DNA of 51,669 nucleotides from Bacteroidales bacterium (GCA_016783905.1 JADHVQ010000001.1:1-51669); one strand, 5' to 3'. Numbered from the stretch's first letter, positions 1 through 8,854 are shown. Notes: generated from the letters alone by a model not told the origin. Translations and numbers: made by a program.

Positions 1-2
1 AA

Positions 3-101
3 GAGATCCGGAAGCATACTGAATCCAACGGATTATCCTTTGAGGTGGTGGATCAGGGAAAGCGGAGCTCGAATGTATTCCTGGTAGTGAGAAAGCCATG
101 A
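3..101 (+). CDS. 3' end of an unidentified gene (partial)
   Basis: An open frame enters from the left edge and ends in TGA at 99-101, giving 33 codons that finish in 'NVFLVVRKP'. The codon use looks coding, and the stop lies only seven bases before the stop of the convergent FISUMP gene, a normal tail-to-tail spacing. A tail of alternating beta-strand type would fit the last strand of a class I SAM-dependent methyltransferase, but this is a guess from a short piece and I do not assign it. No terminator hairpin is seen between the two stops. Confidence 0.5.
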   Translation, partial: EIRKHTESNGLSFEVVDQGKRSSNVFLVVRKP

Positions 102-108
102 GGCAAGA

Positions 109-3100
109 TCAATCCCGCACACACCGCACTGAAAACGCATTCGCCCGGTAACTCGGATAGTACGACACCGAGTAGTTGTAATCGTTCATCCCGTGACTCC
201 ATGCCTTCCAGGGGCCATGAACCGTGGAACTCCAAAACATCGTGGCAAAATCCGCGAAGTTCCAGCTTCTGTTGAAGTATTCTACGCCGGTTAATAACGC
301 ATTAAATCCCGAAAATCCGGAATACAGCAAAGGTCTTCCGGCAAACGCGTTTCCCTGGTACACGGCAAATAATTGGTTCCAGTCCGGTTCCGAAGGGACA
401 TGCCAGCCGGGAGGGCAAAGCCCCTGGATCCCTTCCGCCTCTTCATAACACATTAATTCATCCCATTGGTAAAACGAAGGACGAGGGACGAAGGACGAGG
501 GAGGAGAATATTTTTCGGGGATGCAATTGTCGCGTTGGGGTATCGTATCCGGGATTTCAAGGCCGTACGAGAGATTGGCCGCCATCCAGCATTGGGAACC
601 GATTTGAACGGTTGGATAAACCTGATTGTCCCGGATATCTGTGACCGAATCTCCGCAAGTGAATGGAGCTGGATTTATCACGGTAATAGTCCGGATGGAG
701 TTGTTGCTGCAGTTAAACAGGTTGGTATATGAGTATGTGATCGATTTAGCGCCTAACCCCGCCATAGCCGGATGGAAATACCCGGTGATCGGATCCACTC
801 CGGGACCCGTATAGGTTCCTCCCAATGGAATCCCCCCTTTGAGTTTATATGGTTTGGCGCTAAGCGTGGTGATGGTATCAAAACAAATTGAAAATGAGAC
901 ATCCGGCTGTTCCCCCACCAACATGGCAATGGAATTGGAGGTAGCCGGATTGTTGGATGTACAGGATTCACTGGAGGTAAGGATGCAGGATACCTGATCG
1001 CCGGATGCCGGATAATAGGTAAAAATGGGATTATTCATTCCTGTATTTATTCCATTGACCTGCCACTGGTAGGATGGATTTGCTCCCCCATTAACAGGGG
1101 TAGCCGTGAAGGTCACCGGAATCCCTTCGCAAACGGGATTGATGGAGGCGGCAATGGTAACGGATATCGGCAGCCGGGGATGAATCAAAACGGAGTAATC
1201 CGTCGTATCGGCCCCGCATCCGGACACCGAAGGAACAATGGAATAGGTGACGGTTTGATCGACGGTATCGCTGTTGAAAAGCGTTTGTTTGATGGAATCT
1301 CCCGTTCCGGGCGAGTACCCGGTGACGAACGGAGAGGAGGCGGTGGCACTCCAGGAAAAGGTGCATCCGGCGAGATTGCATTGCAGGTGAATATCGGTGG
1401 TATCGCCCGAACACAATATGGTGGACGGCGGGCTGACCGTCGCTTCTACCACCGGCAATACCGTAACGATATACTCTCCGGGAGTTCCTATGCATCCCTC
1501 GCCGCCGGTGGGCGTAACCTGGTATGTAACATACCCGGGAGTGTTTCCGGTATTTTGCAAGACCTGGTTAATAATCGATCCGGAGCCGTCGGAGAAGCCG
1601 GTTACATTTCCCGATGACCCAAAGGCCGTCCAGGAAAAGGTAGCGCCTGCTACATGGGAGTACAGGTTGATGATGGCGGCTTGCTCACTGCAGACGGTCA
1701 ACGCCGGAGGGTCAAACCAAACATCGGGCAGCGGGTGTACCGCCACCGGGTAGTCGAATGGGATCCCGGTACAATAGAGGGATGCAGGCGTAATGGTATA
1801 GGTGACGGTTTGATCGACGGTATCGCTGTTGAAAAGCGTTTGTCGGATGGAATCTCCCGTCCCGGGTGAATACCCTGTCACCAAAGGAGAGGAAGCCACG
1901 GCCGTCCAGGAAAAATCACATGCCGAAACATTGCACTGCAGTGTAAGGTCTGTGGTATCCCCGGAGCAAATGGCCAGGGAGGGAGGCTCCACGGTCACGT
2001 TAGCTTCCGTCACCACGGCCAATTGAACGGTATCCCTCCCCAGGCAATCGTAAGGGGAGGTAACCGTCACGGCATAGATTCCCGAATCATAGGCTGTAAA
2101 GGTCTGCTCATTGCCGATATTCAGTTGCCCCGTCAAAAGATTATCCCACTGAAAGGTGCATCCGGTGCAAAAACCGGCATCGAACGTTACCGAATCGCCA
2201 AAACAAATGGTCTGGTCAGGGCCTAAACCGGGCTGAGGCGTCTCGTATATCGGGATCGTTATCCACGAGGTATCGGTACGTTTGTCGATATGACGAACAA
2301 ACAACTCTACGGTATAGTCGCCCGGCGTGGCATAGATATGCGTCGGTGTGGTGTTGTTGGAAAAATTGGCCCCTCCCGATCCCGGATCGCCGAAATCCCA
2401 ATGGATGCTGTCTGGAGGCGGCCATATATCTCCTGAAAAGTGGATGGAATCATTCTGACAATGACCTGTAGAGTGGATATAGGCTTTGTAACGTTGGATG
2501 AATTGGGGAAGGGAATTAAAATGTATATTATTCAAAAATATTGCAGGCGATTGGTAATTACATCCCACACCTTGAACAGAAGGATTATTTATGACATCAA
2601 GTACATTTTGAAATCCGGGGAAATCCATGTGTCGTGTAAGATAAATTTTCCCATCAGGAGCCAACTGAATTGAAACTTGGAGGCTATCACCTATTTTAAC
2701 CTGGCTTTGCATGAAAGAAGATGAATCAGGTTGTTCCATATCAAATTGAAAAAGACTTGCCCCTGGAGCAGATGAAGGATCTACACCCATTACATAAAGA
2801 AAATGAGAATCAATAGAAAATTCTTTACCCGTTGGTCCAGACCAATTGGGCACCTGAATCCCAGGTGCACATTTAAACTTTGGTGTAACTATTCCAGTTG
2901 CTATGTCAAAATCGCACACTTCCATTAACGAATCTGAGCAGACAAGATATCTTCCATCAGGAGAAATTTTCATAAATTCACATGTGCCTGAAGGTATAAT
3001 GTGTAATAAGGTGCTATTACTAATAACAGGCGTAGTGTTTAGTCCACTTGAGTCAACAAGATAAGCTAAGTACTGTCTTGGGTTACCATGACTGAGTGTT

Positions 3101-3630
3101 ACGATCCATGCGTATTTGTTATTTTGATGTCTTGTTCCGTATAATTGGACCCAGGCACTATCACCAAAGGGCAAAGGAATATCTTTTTGTCCGGCAATAA
3201 TATCCCCATATCCTCCATCCAGGTTCATATCAATAACAGAATAACGTATCCCTACCAAAGGGTATCCAACGTGTGGAGGGATACTCACTGTAAAAAGATA
3301 ATGTTTGTTGTTTTCAGTAAGATTCTGAACAGATATTACCTGAACATGACCTCCTATTCCTGATAACCCATTACCATTCGGCATAACACTGTTAGTTCTG
3401 TTCCTGACGTTATATCCGCTACTGTAGAATAAAACCTGACCTGTCGAATCAGATACCGTCACACATGCAGTACTCGATGTAGTAATCGAATTTGGTGGAA
3501 GATTTTCAGGATATCCGTTTTTGAATGTAATGCCCACATGATATCCGAAATACCAGTTATTGAACTCTCCCTGGGGAAAACAACAAAACGGAACTGACAG
3601 GATAATAAGTATAGGTATGATAACTCTCAT
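109..3630 (-). CDS. secreted multidomain PKD / FISUMP surface protein (copy 1)
   Basis: Large exported protein of about 1173 residues. The ORF track starts two codons earlier, but the paralogue next door begins at the equivalent of the second Met, so 3630 is preferred. A hydrophobic signal peptide ('ILIILSVPFCCFPQ') is followed by an N-terminal third with 'SPDGRYL' and 'APDGKIYLT' motifs typical of beta-propeller-like Bacteroidetes surface proteins. Then come a PKD domain ('WDFGDPGSG', 'THIYATPGDYTVELFVRH'), several Ig/PKD-like modules rich in 'CSGDTTD', and a C-terminal FISUMP (Fibrobacter succinogenes major paralogous) domain with 'GLCPPGWHVPSE'. It ends in FISUMP and I see no type IX sorting domain. 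The likely role is a surface or extracellular binding protein; the ligand is unknown. The C-terminal two thirds are almost identical to the adjacent copy. A heptamer array lies inside the FISUMP domain. A promoter-like TAACTTTT with following GATACA, shared with copy 2, lies upstream. Confidence 0.85.
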   Translation of the reverse strand: MRVIIPILIILSVPFCCFPQGEFNNWYFGYHVGITFKNGYPENLPPNSITTSSTACVTVSDSTGQVLFYSSGYNVRNRTNSVMPNGNGLSGIGGHVQVISVQNLTENNKHYLFTVSIPPHVGYPLVGIRYSVIDMNLDGGYGDIIAGQKDIPLPFGDSAWVQLYGTRHQNNKYAWIVTLSHGNPRQYLAYLVDSSGLNTTPVISNSTLLHIIPSGTCEFMKISPDGRYLVCSDSLMEVCDFDIATGIVTPKFKCAPGIQVPNWSGPTGKEFSIDSHFLYVMGVDPSSAPGASLFQFDMEQPDSSSFMQSQVKIGDSLQVSIQLAPDGKIYLTRHMDFPGFQNVLDVINNPSVQGVGCNYQSPAIFLNNIHFNSLPQFIQRYKAYIHSTGHCQNDSIHFSGDIWPPPDSIHWDFGDPGSGGANFSNNTTPTHIYATPGDYTVELFVRHIDKRTDTSWITIPIYETPQPGLGPDQTICFGDSVTFDAGFCTGCTFQWDNLLTGQLNIGNEQTFTAYDSGIYAVTVTSPYDCLGRDTVQLAVVTEANVTVEPPSLAICSGDTTDLTLQCNVSACDFSWTAVASSPLVTGYSPGTGDSIRQTLFNSDTVDQTVTYTITPASLYCTGIPFDYPVAVHPLPDVWFDPPALTVCSEQAAIINLYSHVAGATFSWTAFGSSGNVTGFSDGSGSIINQVLQNTGNTPGYVTYQVTPTGGEGCIGTPGEYIVTVLPVVEATVSPPSTILCSGDTTDIHLQCNLAGCTFSWSATASSPFVTGYSPGTGDSIKQTLFNSDTVDQTVTYSIVPSVSGCGADTTDYSVLIHPRLPISVTIAASINPVCEGIPVTFTATPVNGGANPSYQWQVNGINTGMNNPIFTYYPASGDQVSCILTSSESCTSNNPATSNSIAMLVGEQPDVSFSICFDTITTLSAKPYKLKGGIPLGGTYTGPGVDPITGYFHPAMAGLGAKSITYSYTNLFNCSNNSIRTITVINPAPFTCGDSVTDIRDNQVYPTVQIGSQCWMAANLSYGLEIPDTIPQRDNCIPEKYSPPSSFVPRPSFYQWDELMCYEEAEGIQGLCPPGWHVPSEPDWNQLFAVYQGNAFAGRPLLYSGFSGFNALLTGVEYFNRSWNFADFATMFWSSTVHGPWKAWSHGMNDYNYSVSYYPSYRANAFSVRCVRD
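476..503. repeat. heptamer array inside FISUMP copy 1 (4 units)
   Basis: Four consecutive 7-mers alternate gaaggac and gagggac-type units. On the minus strand they code 'SSFVPRPSF' in the FISUMP domain, just before 'YQWDELM'. The same array sits at the equivalent place in copy 2. A related array (acgaagg/acgaaag) lies at 22872. Confidence 0.75.
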
Positions 3631-3687
3631 GATCATTTCCTCTATGCCATGTATTTTGTCTTCTGTATCTAAAAGTTATACCAAAAC

Positions 3688-3708
3688 ACTTCACATTTCA
3701 CGTTTCAC
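3688..3708. repeat. heptamer array between the FISUMP copies (3 units)
   Basis: Three 7-mers of the form (a/g)(c/t)ttcac: acttcac, atttcac, gtttcac. The array abuts the stop codon of FISUMP copy 2 at 3708-3710. It fills much of the 77-bp gap between the two tandem genes. Confidence 0.65.
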
Positions 3709-6700
3709 TAATCTAAAAGACATCTGATTGAAAACGCATTCGCCCGGTAACTGGGATAATAGGACACCGAGTAGTTGTAATCATTTAATCCGTGACTCCA
3801 GGCCTTCCAGGGGCCGTGAGCCGTGGAGCTCCAAAACATCGCAGCGAAATCGATGAAGTTCCAGCTCCGGTTGAAGAGTCCGATGCCAGATAATAAAGCA
3901 TTAAATCCCGAAAATCCGGAATAAAGCAAAGGTCTTCCGGCGAAGGCGTTGTTGATCCAGTTGGCAAACAGGAGGTTCCAGTCAGCTTCTGAGGGGACAT
4001 GCCAGCCTGGTGGACAAAGCCCCTGAATCCCTTCCGCCTCTTCATAACACATTAATTCATCCCATTGGTAGAACGAAGGACGAGGGACGAAGGACGAGGG
4101 AGGAGAATATTTTTCGGGAATGCAATTGTCACGTTGGTGGAGTGTATCCGGGATTTCAAGGCCGTAAGAGAGATTTGCCGCCATCCAGCATTGGGAACCG
4201 ATTTGAACGGTTGGATAGGATGTGCCGTCGCGGATATCTACCAATGTATCTCCGCACGAAAACGGCATAGCCGATCTTACATCCAATATCCTATATCTTA
4301 CATCTGAACACAAAGCGAAATTTGTATAGGTATACGCAATTGTATGCGCCCCAACTCCCGCTATGGCCGGATGGAAATACCCGGTGATCGGATCCACTCC
4401 CGGCCCGCTATAGGTTCCTCCCAATGGGATCCCCCCTTTGAGTTTAAACGGTTGGGCATTAAGGGTGGTGAGGGTATCAAAACAAATGGAAAATGAGACA
4501 TCCGGCTGTTCCCCCACCGACATGGTGATGGGATTGGAGGTGGCCGGATTTCCGGAAACACAATCCTCATCTGAGGTCAATATACAAGTCACCACATCGC
4601 CATTACTTGGAGTATAGGTAAATACAACATTGTTCGTTCCTGTATCTATTGCATTGACCTGCCATTGGTAGAATGGATCTGTTCCCCCATGAACCGGGGT
4701 GGCTGTGAAGGTCACCGGGATCCCTCCGCAAACGGGATTGATGGAGGCGGCAATGGTAACGGATACCGGCAGCCGGGGATGAATCAAAACGGAGTAATCC
4801 GTCGTATCGGCCCCGCATCCGGACACCGAAGGAACAATGGAATAGGTGACGGTTTGATCAACGGTATCACTGTTGAAAAGCGCTTGTTGGATGGAATCTC
4901 CCGTCCCGGACGAGTATCCGGTGACGAACGGAGAGGAGGCGGTGGCGCTCCAGGAAAAGGTGCATCCGGCGAGATTGCATTGCAGGTGAATATCGGTGGT
5001 ATCGCCCGAACACAATATGGTGACCGGCGGGCTGACCGTTGCCTCTACCACCGGCAATACTGTAACGATATACTCTCCGGGAGTTCCCATGCATCCCTCG
5101 CCGCCGGTGGGCGTTACCAGGTAGGTAACATACCCGGAGGTGTTTCCGGTATTTTGCAAGACCTGGTTGATGACCGATCCGGAGCCGTCGGAGAAGCCGG
5201 TTACATCGCCCGACGACCCAATGGCTGTCCAGGAAAAGGTGGCGCCTGCTACATGGGAGTACAGGTTGATGATGGCGGCTTGTCCACTGCAGACGGTCAA
5301 CACCGGAGGATCAAACCAAACATCGGGCAGCGGGTGTATCACCACCGGGTAGTCGGATGGAATCCCTGTACAATAGGGAGATGCAGGCGTTATGGTATAG
5401 GTAACGGTTTGATCGATAGTATCGTTGTTGAAAAGCGTTTGTTGGATGAAATCTCCTGACCCGGGTGAATACCCGGTCACCAACGGGGATGAACCCACGG
5501 CCGTCCAGGAAAAATCACATGCCGAAACGTTGCACTGCAGTGTAAGGTCTGTGGTATCGCCGGAGCAAATAGCCAGCGTGACAGGCACCACGATCACGGT
5601 AGCTTCCGTCACCACGGCCAATTGAACGGTATCCCTGCCCAGGCAATCGTAAGGAGAGGTAACCGTCACGGCATAGATCCCCGAATCATAGGCTGTAAAC
5701 GTCTGCTCATTGCCGATGTTCAGTTGCCCCGTCAAAAGATTATCCCACTGAAAGGTGCAGCCGTTACAAAACCCGGCATCGAACGTAACAGAGTCTCCTT
5801 CACAAATGGTTTGATCCGGGCCCAGAAGGGGTTGAGGCGTCTGGTCGATCGAGATCGTTATCCAGGCGGTATCGGTACGTTTGTCGATATGACGAACAAA
5901 CAACTCTACGGTATAGTTGCCCGGGGTGGTATAGATATGAGTAGGTGTGGTGTCGTTGGAAAAATTGGCCGCTCCCGATCCCGGATCGCCGAAATCCCAA
6001 TGGATACTATCGGGTGGAGGCCAGATGTCAGCAGAAAAACGAATGGAATCATTCTGACAATGACCGGAATAATGTATATATAGCTTATACCTCTGGAGAA
6101 ACTGGGGAAGACATTGATAATTCCAATTTCCTTCAAGATAAATGACATTTTTTTGATATTGGCATGAAGGACCAGCATTGGATGGGTAATTAATAACATT
6201 GAGATAATCTTTCCCCCACCAGTGAGTTAAATATATTTTTCCATCAGGAGCCATTTGAATATTGGCCCCTGAACTGTCACCGACATGAACACGGTTTTGT
6301 ATAAACGTGAGAGAATCCAGGTTGCTCATGTCATACTGAGCAACTGGAGAACATATAGTATCTACCAATTGTCCTGAACTTGAAACATAAAGAAATTTTG
6401 ATTCAATGGAAAATTCCATACCATGTTGAACTTGAGAGTTCTCCGCCATGAAAAAAAATTTCGGGGTTACAACGCCTGTGGAAGAATTAAAGAGACAAAG
6501 TTCAATGACTGAATCATTGCAGGCCAGGTATTGACCATCGGGAGAAATTTTCATAAATTGTGCGATACTTCCACTCCGTCGAATCGGCCTGGTTAAAGTA
6601 CTTTGACTTACCACCGGAGTTGTACAGATTCCTGAAGAGTCGATCAGGTATGCGAGGTACTCTTTAACCTCTCCATGTCTTAAAACAACCACCCATGCAT

Positions 6701-7223
6701 CTTTATTATTATGGTGACGGATGGCGGTTAATTGCGTGACAGCGCTGTCCCCCATGGGCAATGGAATATTTTTTATCCCTGGTACTATATCTCCAAGCCC
6801 CCCGTCCAATTGCATATCCAGGACCGAATAATGCAATCCGACAATTGGATCGGGAAGTGGGGGTACCCAGCCAACAGTGAAAATATAATATTTATCAGGA
6901 TCATTTATAAAAGGAACAGCCACGACAGGTTGGCAGAATAATTGTCCCCCTAATAATCCGTTGCCATTTGGCATTACCGACTTAGTGCGGTTCCATATCT
7001 TTCGACCGTTTGAAAAAAAAAGGAAATTACCTGAAGAGTCAGATACAGATGCTTCCTGAATTGTGCCTCCTTGATACATTGGATTCCCGGGTAAAAAAAC
7101 CGGTGTTCCATCATTGAACGTGATCCCGCAATGGTGACCGAAATACCAGTTGTTGAACTCTCCCTGAGGAAAACAACAAAACGGAACTGACAGGATAATA
7201 AATATAGCAATGATACCTCTCAT
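3708..7223 (-). CDS. secreted multidomain PKD / FISUMP surface protein (copy 2)
   Basis: Tandem paralogue of the preceding gene, 1171 residues, with the same order of parts: signal peptide ('IFIILSVPFCCFPQ'), N-terminal third with 'SPDGQYLACNDS' and 'APDGKIYLTHWW', PKD domain, several 'CSGDTTD' Ig/PKD-like modules and a C-terminal FISUMP domain. At the DNA level the segment from about 3720 to 6105 is nearly the same as 120-2520. The N-terminal coding part diverges strongly apart from the first ~25 residues. Relative to copy 1, a stretch before the FISUMP domain is replaced by 'DVRYRILDVRSAM', which is encoded by a heptamer array. The start is set by the signal peptide. The upstream TAACTTTTT followed by GATACA matches copy 1 and may be a variant of the Bacteroidetes -7 box. 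Function beyond cell-surface or extracellular binding cannot be read from the sequence. Confidence 0.85.
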   Translation of the reverse strand: MRGIIAIFIILSVPFCCFPQGEFNNWYFGHHCGITFNDGTPVFLPGNPMYQGGTIQEASVSDSSGNFLFFSNGRKIWNRTKSVMPNGNGLLGGQLFCQPVVAVPFINDPDKYYIFTVGWVPPLPDPIVGLHYSVLDMQLDGGLGDIVPGIKNIPLPMGDSAVTQLTAIRHHNNKDAWVVVLRHGEVKEYLAYLIDSSGICTTPVVSQSTLTRPIRRSGSIAQFMKISPDGQYLACNDSVIELCLFNSSTGVVTPKFFFMAENSQVQHGMEFSIESKFLYVSSSGQLVDTICSPVAQYDMSNLDSLTFIQNRVHVGDSSGANIQMAPDGKIYLTHWWGKDYLNVINYPSNAGPSCQYQKNVIYLEGNWNYQCLPQFLQRYKLYIHYSGHCQNDSIRFSADIWPPPDSIHWDFGDPGSGAANFSNDTTPTHIYTTPGNYTVELFVRHIDKRTDTAWITISIDQTPQPLLGPDQTICEGDSVTFDAGFCNGCTFQWDNLLTGQLNIGNEQTFTAYDSGIYAVTVTSPYDCLGRDTVQLAVVTEATVIVVPVTLAICSGDTTDLTLQCNVSACDFSWTAVGSSPLVTGYSPGSGDFIQQTLFNNDTIDQTVTYTITPASPYCTGIPSDYPVVIHPLPDVWFDPPVLTVCSGQAAIINLYSHVAGATFSWTAIGSSGDVTGFSDGSGSVINQVLQNTGNTSGYVTYLVTPTGGEGCMGTPGEYIVTVLPVVEATVSPPVTILCSGDTTDIHLQCNLAGCTFSWSATASSPFVTGYSSGTGDSIQQALFNSDTVDQTVTYSIVPSVSGCGADTTDYSVLIHPRLPVSVTIAASINPVCGGIPVTFTATPVHGGTDPFYQWQVNAIDTGTNNVVFTYTPSNGDVVTCILTSDEDCVSGNPATSNPITMSVGEQPDVSFSICFDTLTTLNAQPFKLKGGIPLGGTYSGPGVDPITGYFHPAIAGVGAHTIAYTYTNFALCSDVRYRILDVRSAMPFSCGDTLVDIRDGTSYPTVQIGSQCWMAANLSYGLEIPDTLHQRDNCIPEKYSPPSSFVPRPSFYQWDELMCYEEAEGIQGLCPPGWHVPSEADWNLLFANWINNAFAGRPLLYSGFSGFNALLSGIGLFNRSWNFIDFAAMFWSSTAHGPWKAWSHGLNDYNYSVSYYPSYRANAFSIRCLLD
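4075..4102. repeat. heptamer array inside FISUMP copy 2 (4 units)
   Basis: Same four-unit gaaggac/gagggac array as at 476-503, at the homologous codon position in the second FISUMP gene. It was therefore present before the duplication or was copied by gene conversion. Confidence 0.75.
4274..4308. repeat. heptamer array unique to FISUMP copy 2 (5 units)
   Basis: Five exact-phase 7-mers: atcttac, atccaat, atcctat, atcttac and atctgaa. The array is in frame and encodes 'DVRYRILDVR' on the minus strand. The homologous place in copy 1 holds unrelated, non-repetitive codons ('NNSIRTITVI'). Confidence 0.8.
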
Positions 7224-7293
7224 GTTTGTTTTCTGTATTGTATCAAAAAGTTACAGGAAATATTAAAGTTAGCATACATGTCGCCAAGATGAC

Positions 7294-7325
7294 AAAGAAC
7301 CCTAAAAAAGTTTTAGGGTTCTTTT
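7294..7325 (-). terminator. intrinsic terminator-like hairpin
   Basis: Near-perfect 14-bp inverted repeat (AAAGAACCCTAAAA / TTTTAGGGTTCTTT) around a 3-nt loop. It lies just past the stop of the small minus-strand gene (7337) and before the start of FISUMP copy 2, so it probably ends the upstream transcript. Confidence 0.65.
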
Positions 7326-7336
7326 ATCCTTTCCGT

Positions 7337-7813
7337 TTATTGGCATAATGTTGTATTAATATACACATTACCCCCGCCGGGAGGAACTTGATTGGAGGAT
7401 TGATCATAACCATCATTGTATTCGCATGAGTATGGTGGCGGTCCTGGTCCTATTGGAACTAAGTGAGAGTAAAGATAGTGACCTTCTTCCGCCCTAAGAC
7501 CTTCTAATGTGTAGGTGCATTGTTCCGGATCAAATGGTGTATATCCAATAGGAGTTGCGGCATCATAAATGTAAAGGTAAAATATACAATCCTTATAGTC
7601 GCATTCGTAATCCGGGCAATCCGTAAAAGTGACATAAACCGTAACTTCAACCATATCACCACGCGAGTCGGAGCATTCCTTTGTCACGACAGGTGCCGGT
7701 TGAGTAATTGTTTTGACAGGTTCGCCTTTTTTTGCAGGAGGGTCAATAGGATGAATAGAAAATCCATATAGGCTGAAACATCCGAGGATGAGTAACGATA
7801 TTAACTTTTTCAT
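7337..7813 (-). CDS. small secreted protein of unknown function
   Basis: 158 residues from the ATG at 7813 (the track uses a TTG three codons earlier). A signal peptide 'KKLISLLILGCFSLYGF' is followed by a proline- and lysine-rich stretch and then a Cys/Tyr-rich mature part with 'DCPDYECDYKDC', 'CTYTLEGL' and a final 'NTTLCQ', suggesting disulfide-stabilised export. I recognise no family. A TAAATTTG box lies directly upstream of the ATG, so it has its own promoter and an almost absent leader. The terminator hairpin at 7294-7325 separates it from the FISUMP genes. Confidence 0.65.
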   Translation of the reverse strand: MKKLISLLILGCFSLYGFSIHPIDPPAKKGEPVKTITQPAPVVTKECSDSRGDMVEVTVYVTFTDCPDYECDYKDCIFYLYIYDAATPIGYTPFDPEQCTYTLEGLRAEEGHYLYSHLVPIGPGPPPYSCEYNDGYDQSSNQVPPGGGNVYINTTLCQ

Positions 7814-7819
7814 GATTTT

Positions 7820-7827
7820 CAAATTTA
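7820..7827 (-). promoter_or_regulatory. Bacteroidetes -7 box TAAATTTG
   Basis: Matches TAnnTTTG on the minus strand, immediately upstream of the ATG at 7813. It implies a near-leaderless transcript and favours ATG over the upstream TTG. Confidence 0.45.
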
Positions 7828-8338
7828 CTGATTTCTAATGATTTTTGCAAATTCATGCTCCCAACATATCCTTTGATCCGGCTCATCACGAAATCATTGC
7901 TCAACGACTTTTACAGGAGCACATTATCGGGCAATGTCGTATCTTTGCCGCTTACCTCCTTTCTTTTTGAGAGTTTTTATATGTAGCTGTATATATTTCT
8001 TTCATGCAGGAAGGGGGTTTTTTAATCACTATAATTCATTTTACCCTTACAAATTTATATATTTATCATGGGTTTGTCAATAACGAAAAATGGATCTTTT
8101 AGTTTCGAAAACACGCGATAATTACGGGTTTCCGTAAAAATAAACAACGAACAAGCACTACTTGGCAGATTGTCAATAGTATACATTTTTGGTTTGCACG
8201 CCATTTTAATCCAATATTCTTTGAATTATTTTGATTTAGTGCGATTTAGAAAACTTATCAGGGCAGTAATTCTGATTCTTCATTGTTGGAATGACTGCAA
8301 ACATATCAAATTGATAGCATTATCCTCAACGAGATTAC
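7828..8338. other. AT-rich stretch without a supported gene
   Basis: About 510 bases with no convincing reading frame. The ORF-track entry at 8170-8391 has no recognisable features and AT-driven composition. The only signal I can name is an isolated promoter-like TATCTTTG at 7940-7947 with nothing coding after it. Confidence 0.5.
7940..7947 (+). promoter_or_regulatory. orphan Bacteroidetes -7 box TATCTTTG
   Basis: A perfect TAnnTTTG followed by 'CCGC', the same form as boxes before real genes in this window, but no open frame follows. It could be the promoter of a deleted gene or of a small RNA. Confidence 0.3.
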
Positions 8339-8525
8339 ACATCCGACAGAAAATGGACGGAGGCAAAAAAACAACATCTCCGGAAATTTGAGCGGGCTAA
8401 ACAATTCGCGCGCATTTTTCGTACCCAACCACGGCAAACTCTGGAAAAGCCTGATGACGGCCTATCTGGGGAATTATCAACGGTTGGAGAAGAAACTTAA
8501 AGAAGCCATGAGGCAGGAGCCATGA
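8339..8525 (+). pseudogene. C-terminal remnant of an unidentified gene, frameshifted
   Basis: Two overlapping open pieces look like parts of one basic helical protein. The first frame reads 'KKQHLRKFERAKQFARIF'. One base over, the text continues 'FVPNHGKLWKSLMTAYLGN' and 'LEKKLKEAMRQ', and ends in TGA at 8523-8525. Neither piece has a plausible start. The join needs a +1 frame change near 8415. I do not recognise the family. The remnant abuts the heptamer array at 8541. Confidence 0.35.
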
Positions 8526-8540
8526 TGCATAAGGAAATCC

Positions 8541-8568
8541 TCATTCCTCATTCCTCATTCCTCATTCC
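8541..8568. repeat. heptamer array tcattcc x4
   Basis: Four perfect tandem copies of tcattcc between two gene remnants that point toward each other. The stop codon of the minus-strand remnant lies within it. Confidence 0.8.
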
Positions 8569-8854
8569 TTTCTTCCGGATGCTTGAATTCCTCAAACTTC
8601 CACTCCACCAGTTGCTTGAAGCGGCATGCCACGTGGGAGGTAACCCGGTTATGAACGAACTCCCAGACTCTGTTAAACAGTTTTATCCGCGACCAGAACT
8701 GCTTTCCATAGAAGTTAAAACTCACCAGGAAGAAGAGCTGCGACATCTCTTTCTCACCGCGCTCCGGGATGGATGACCGAACATAGAGGGAAAAGATGCC
8801 GATCGGGTATCCTCCGCTGCATTCATACAGAAAGTACCGTGCCTTAGCGGTAGC
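8555..8854 (-). pseudogene. 5'-truncated remnant of a conserved-looking protein
   Basis: An open minus-strand frame of about 99 codons has strong coding character but no start at its upstream end, where an in-frame TGA (8855-8857) interrupts it. It reads 'ARYFLYECSGGYPIGIFS', 'SQLFFLVSFNFYGKQFWSR' and 'RVWEFVHNRVTSHVACRF'. The ORF track shows only the last 63 codons because the first Met is internal. The C-terminus runs into the tcattcc array, whose reverse strand gives 'RNEE' and the stop. I cannot name the family. Confidence 0.55.

Noticed and set aside
4665-5459. 264-codon + strand ORF and similar frames opposite the FISUMP genes
   Set aside because: Antisense to repetitive PKD modules; its Gly/Arg-rich peptide is a by-product of the opposite coding strand.
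109-7223. Type IX secretion sorting domain on the FISUMP proteins
   Set aside because: Both proteins end in the FISUMP domain ('FSVRCVRD', 'FSIRCLLD'); no typical C-terminal sorting motif follows.
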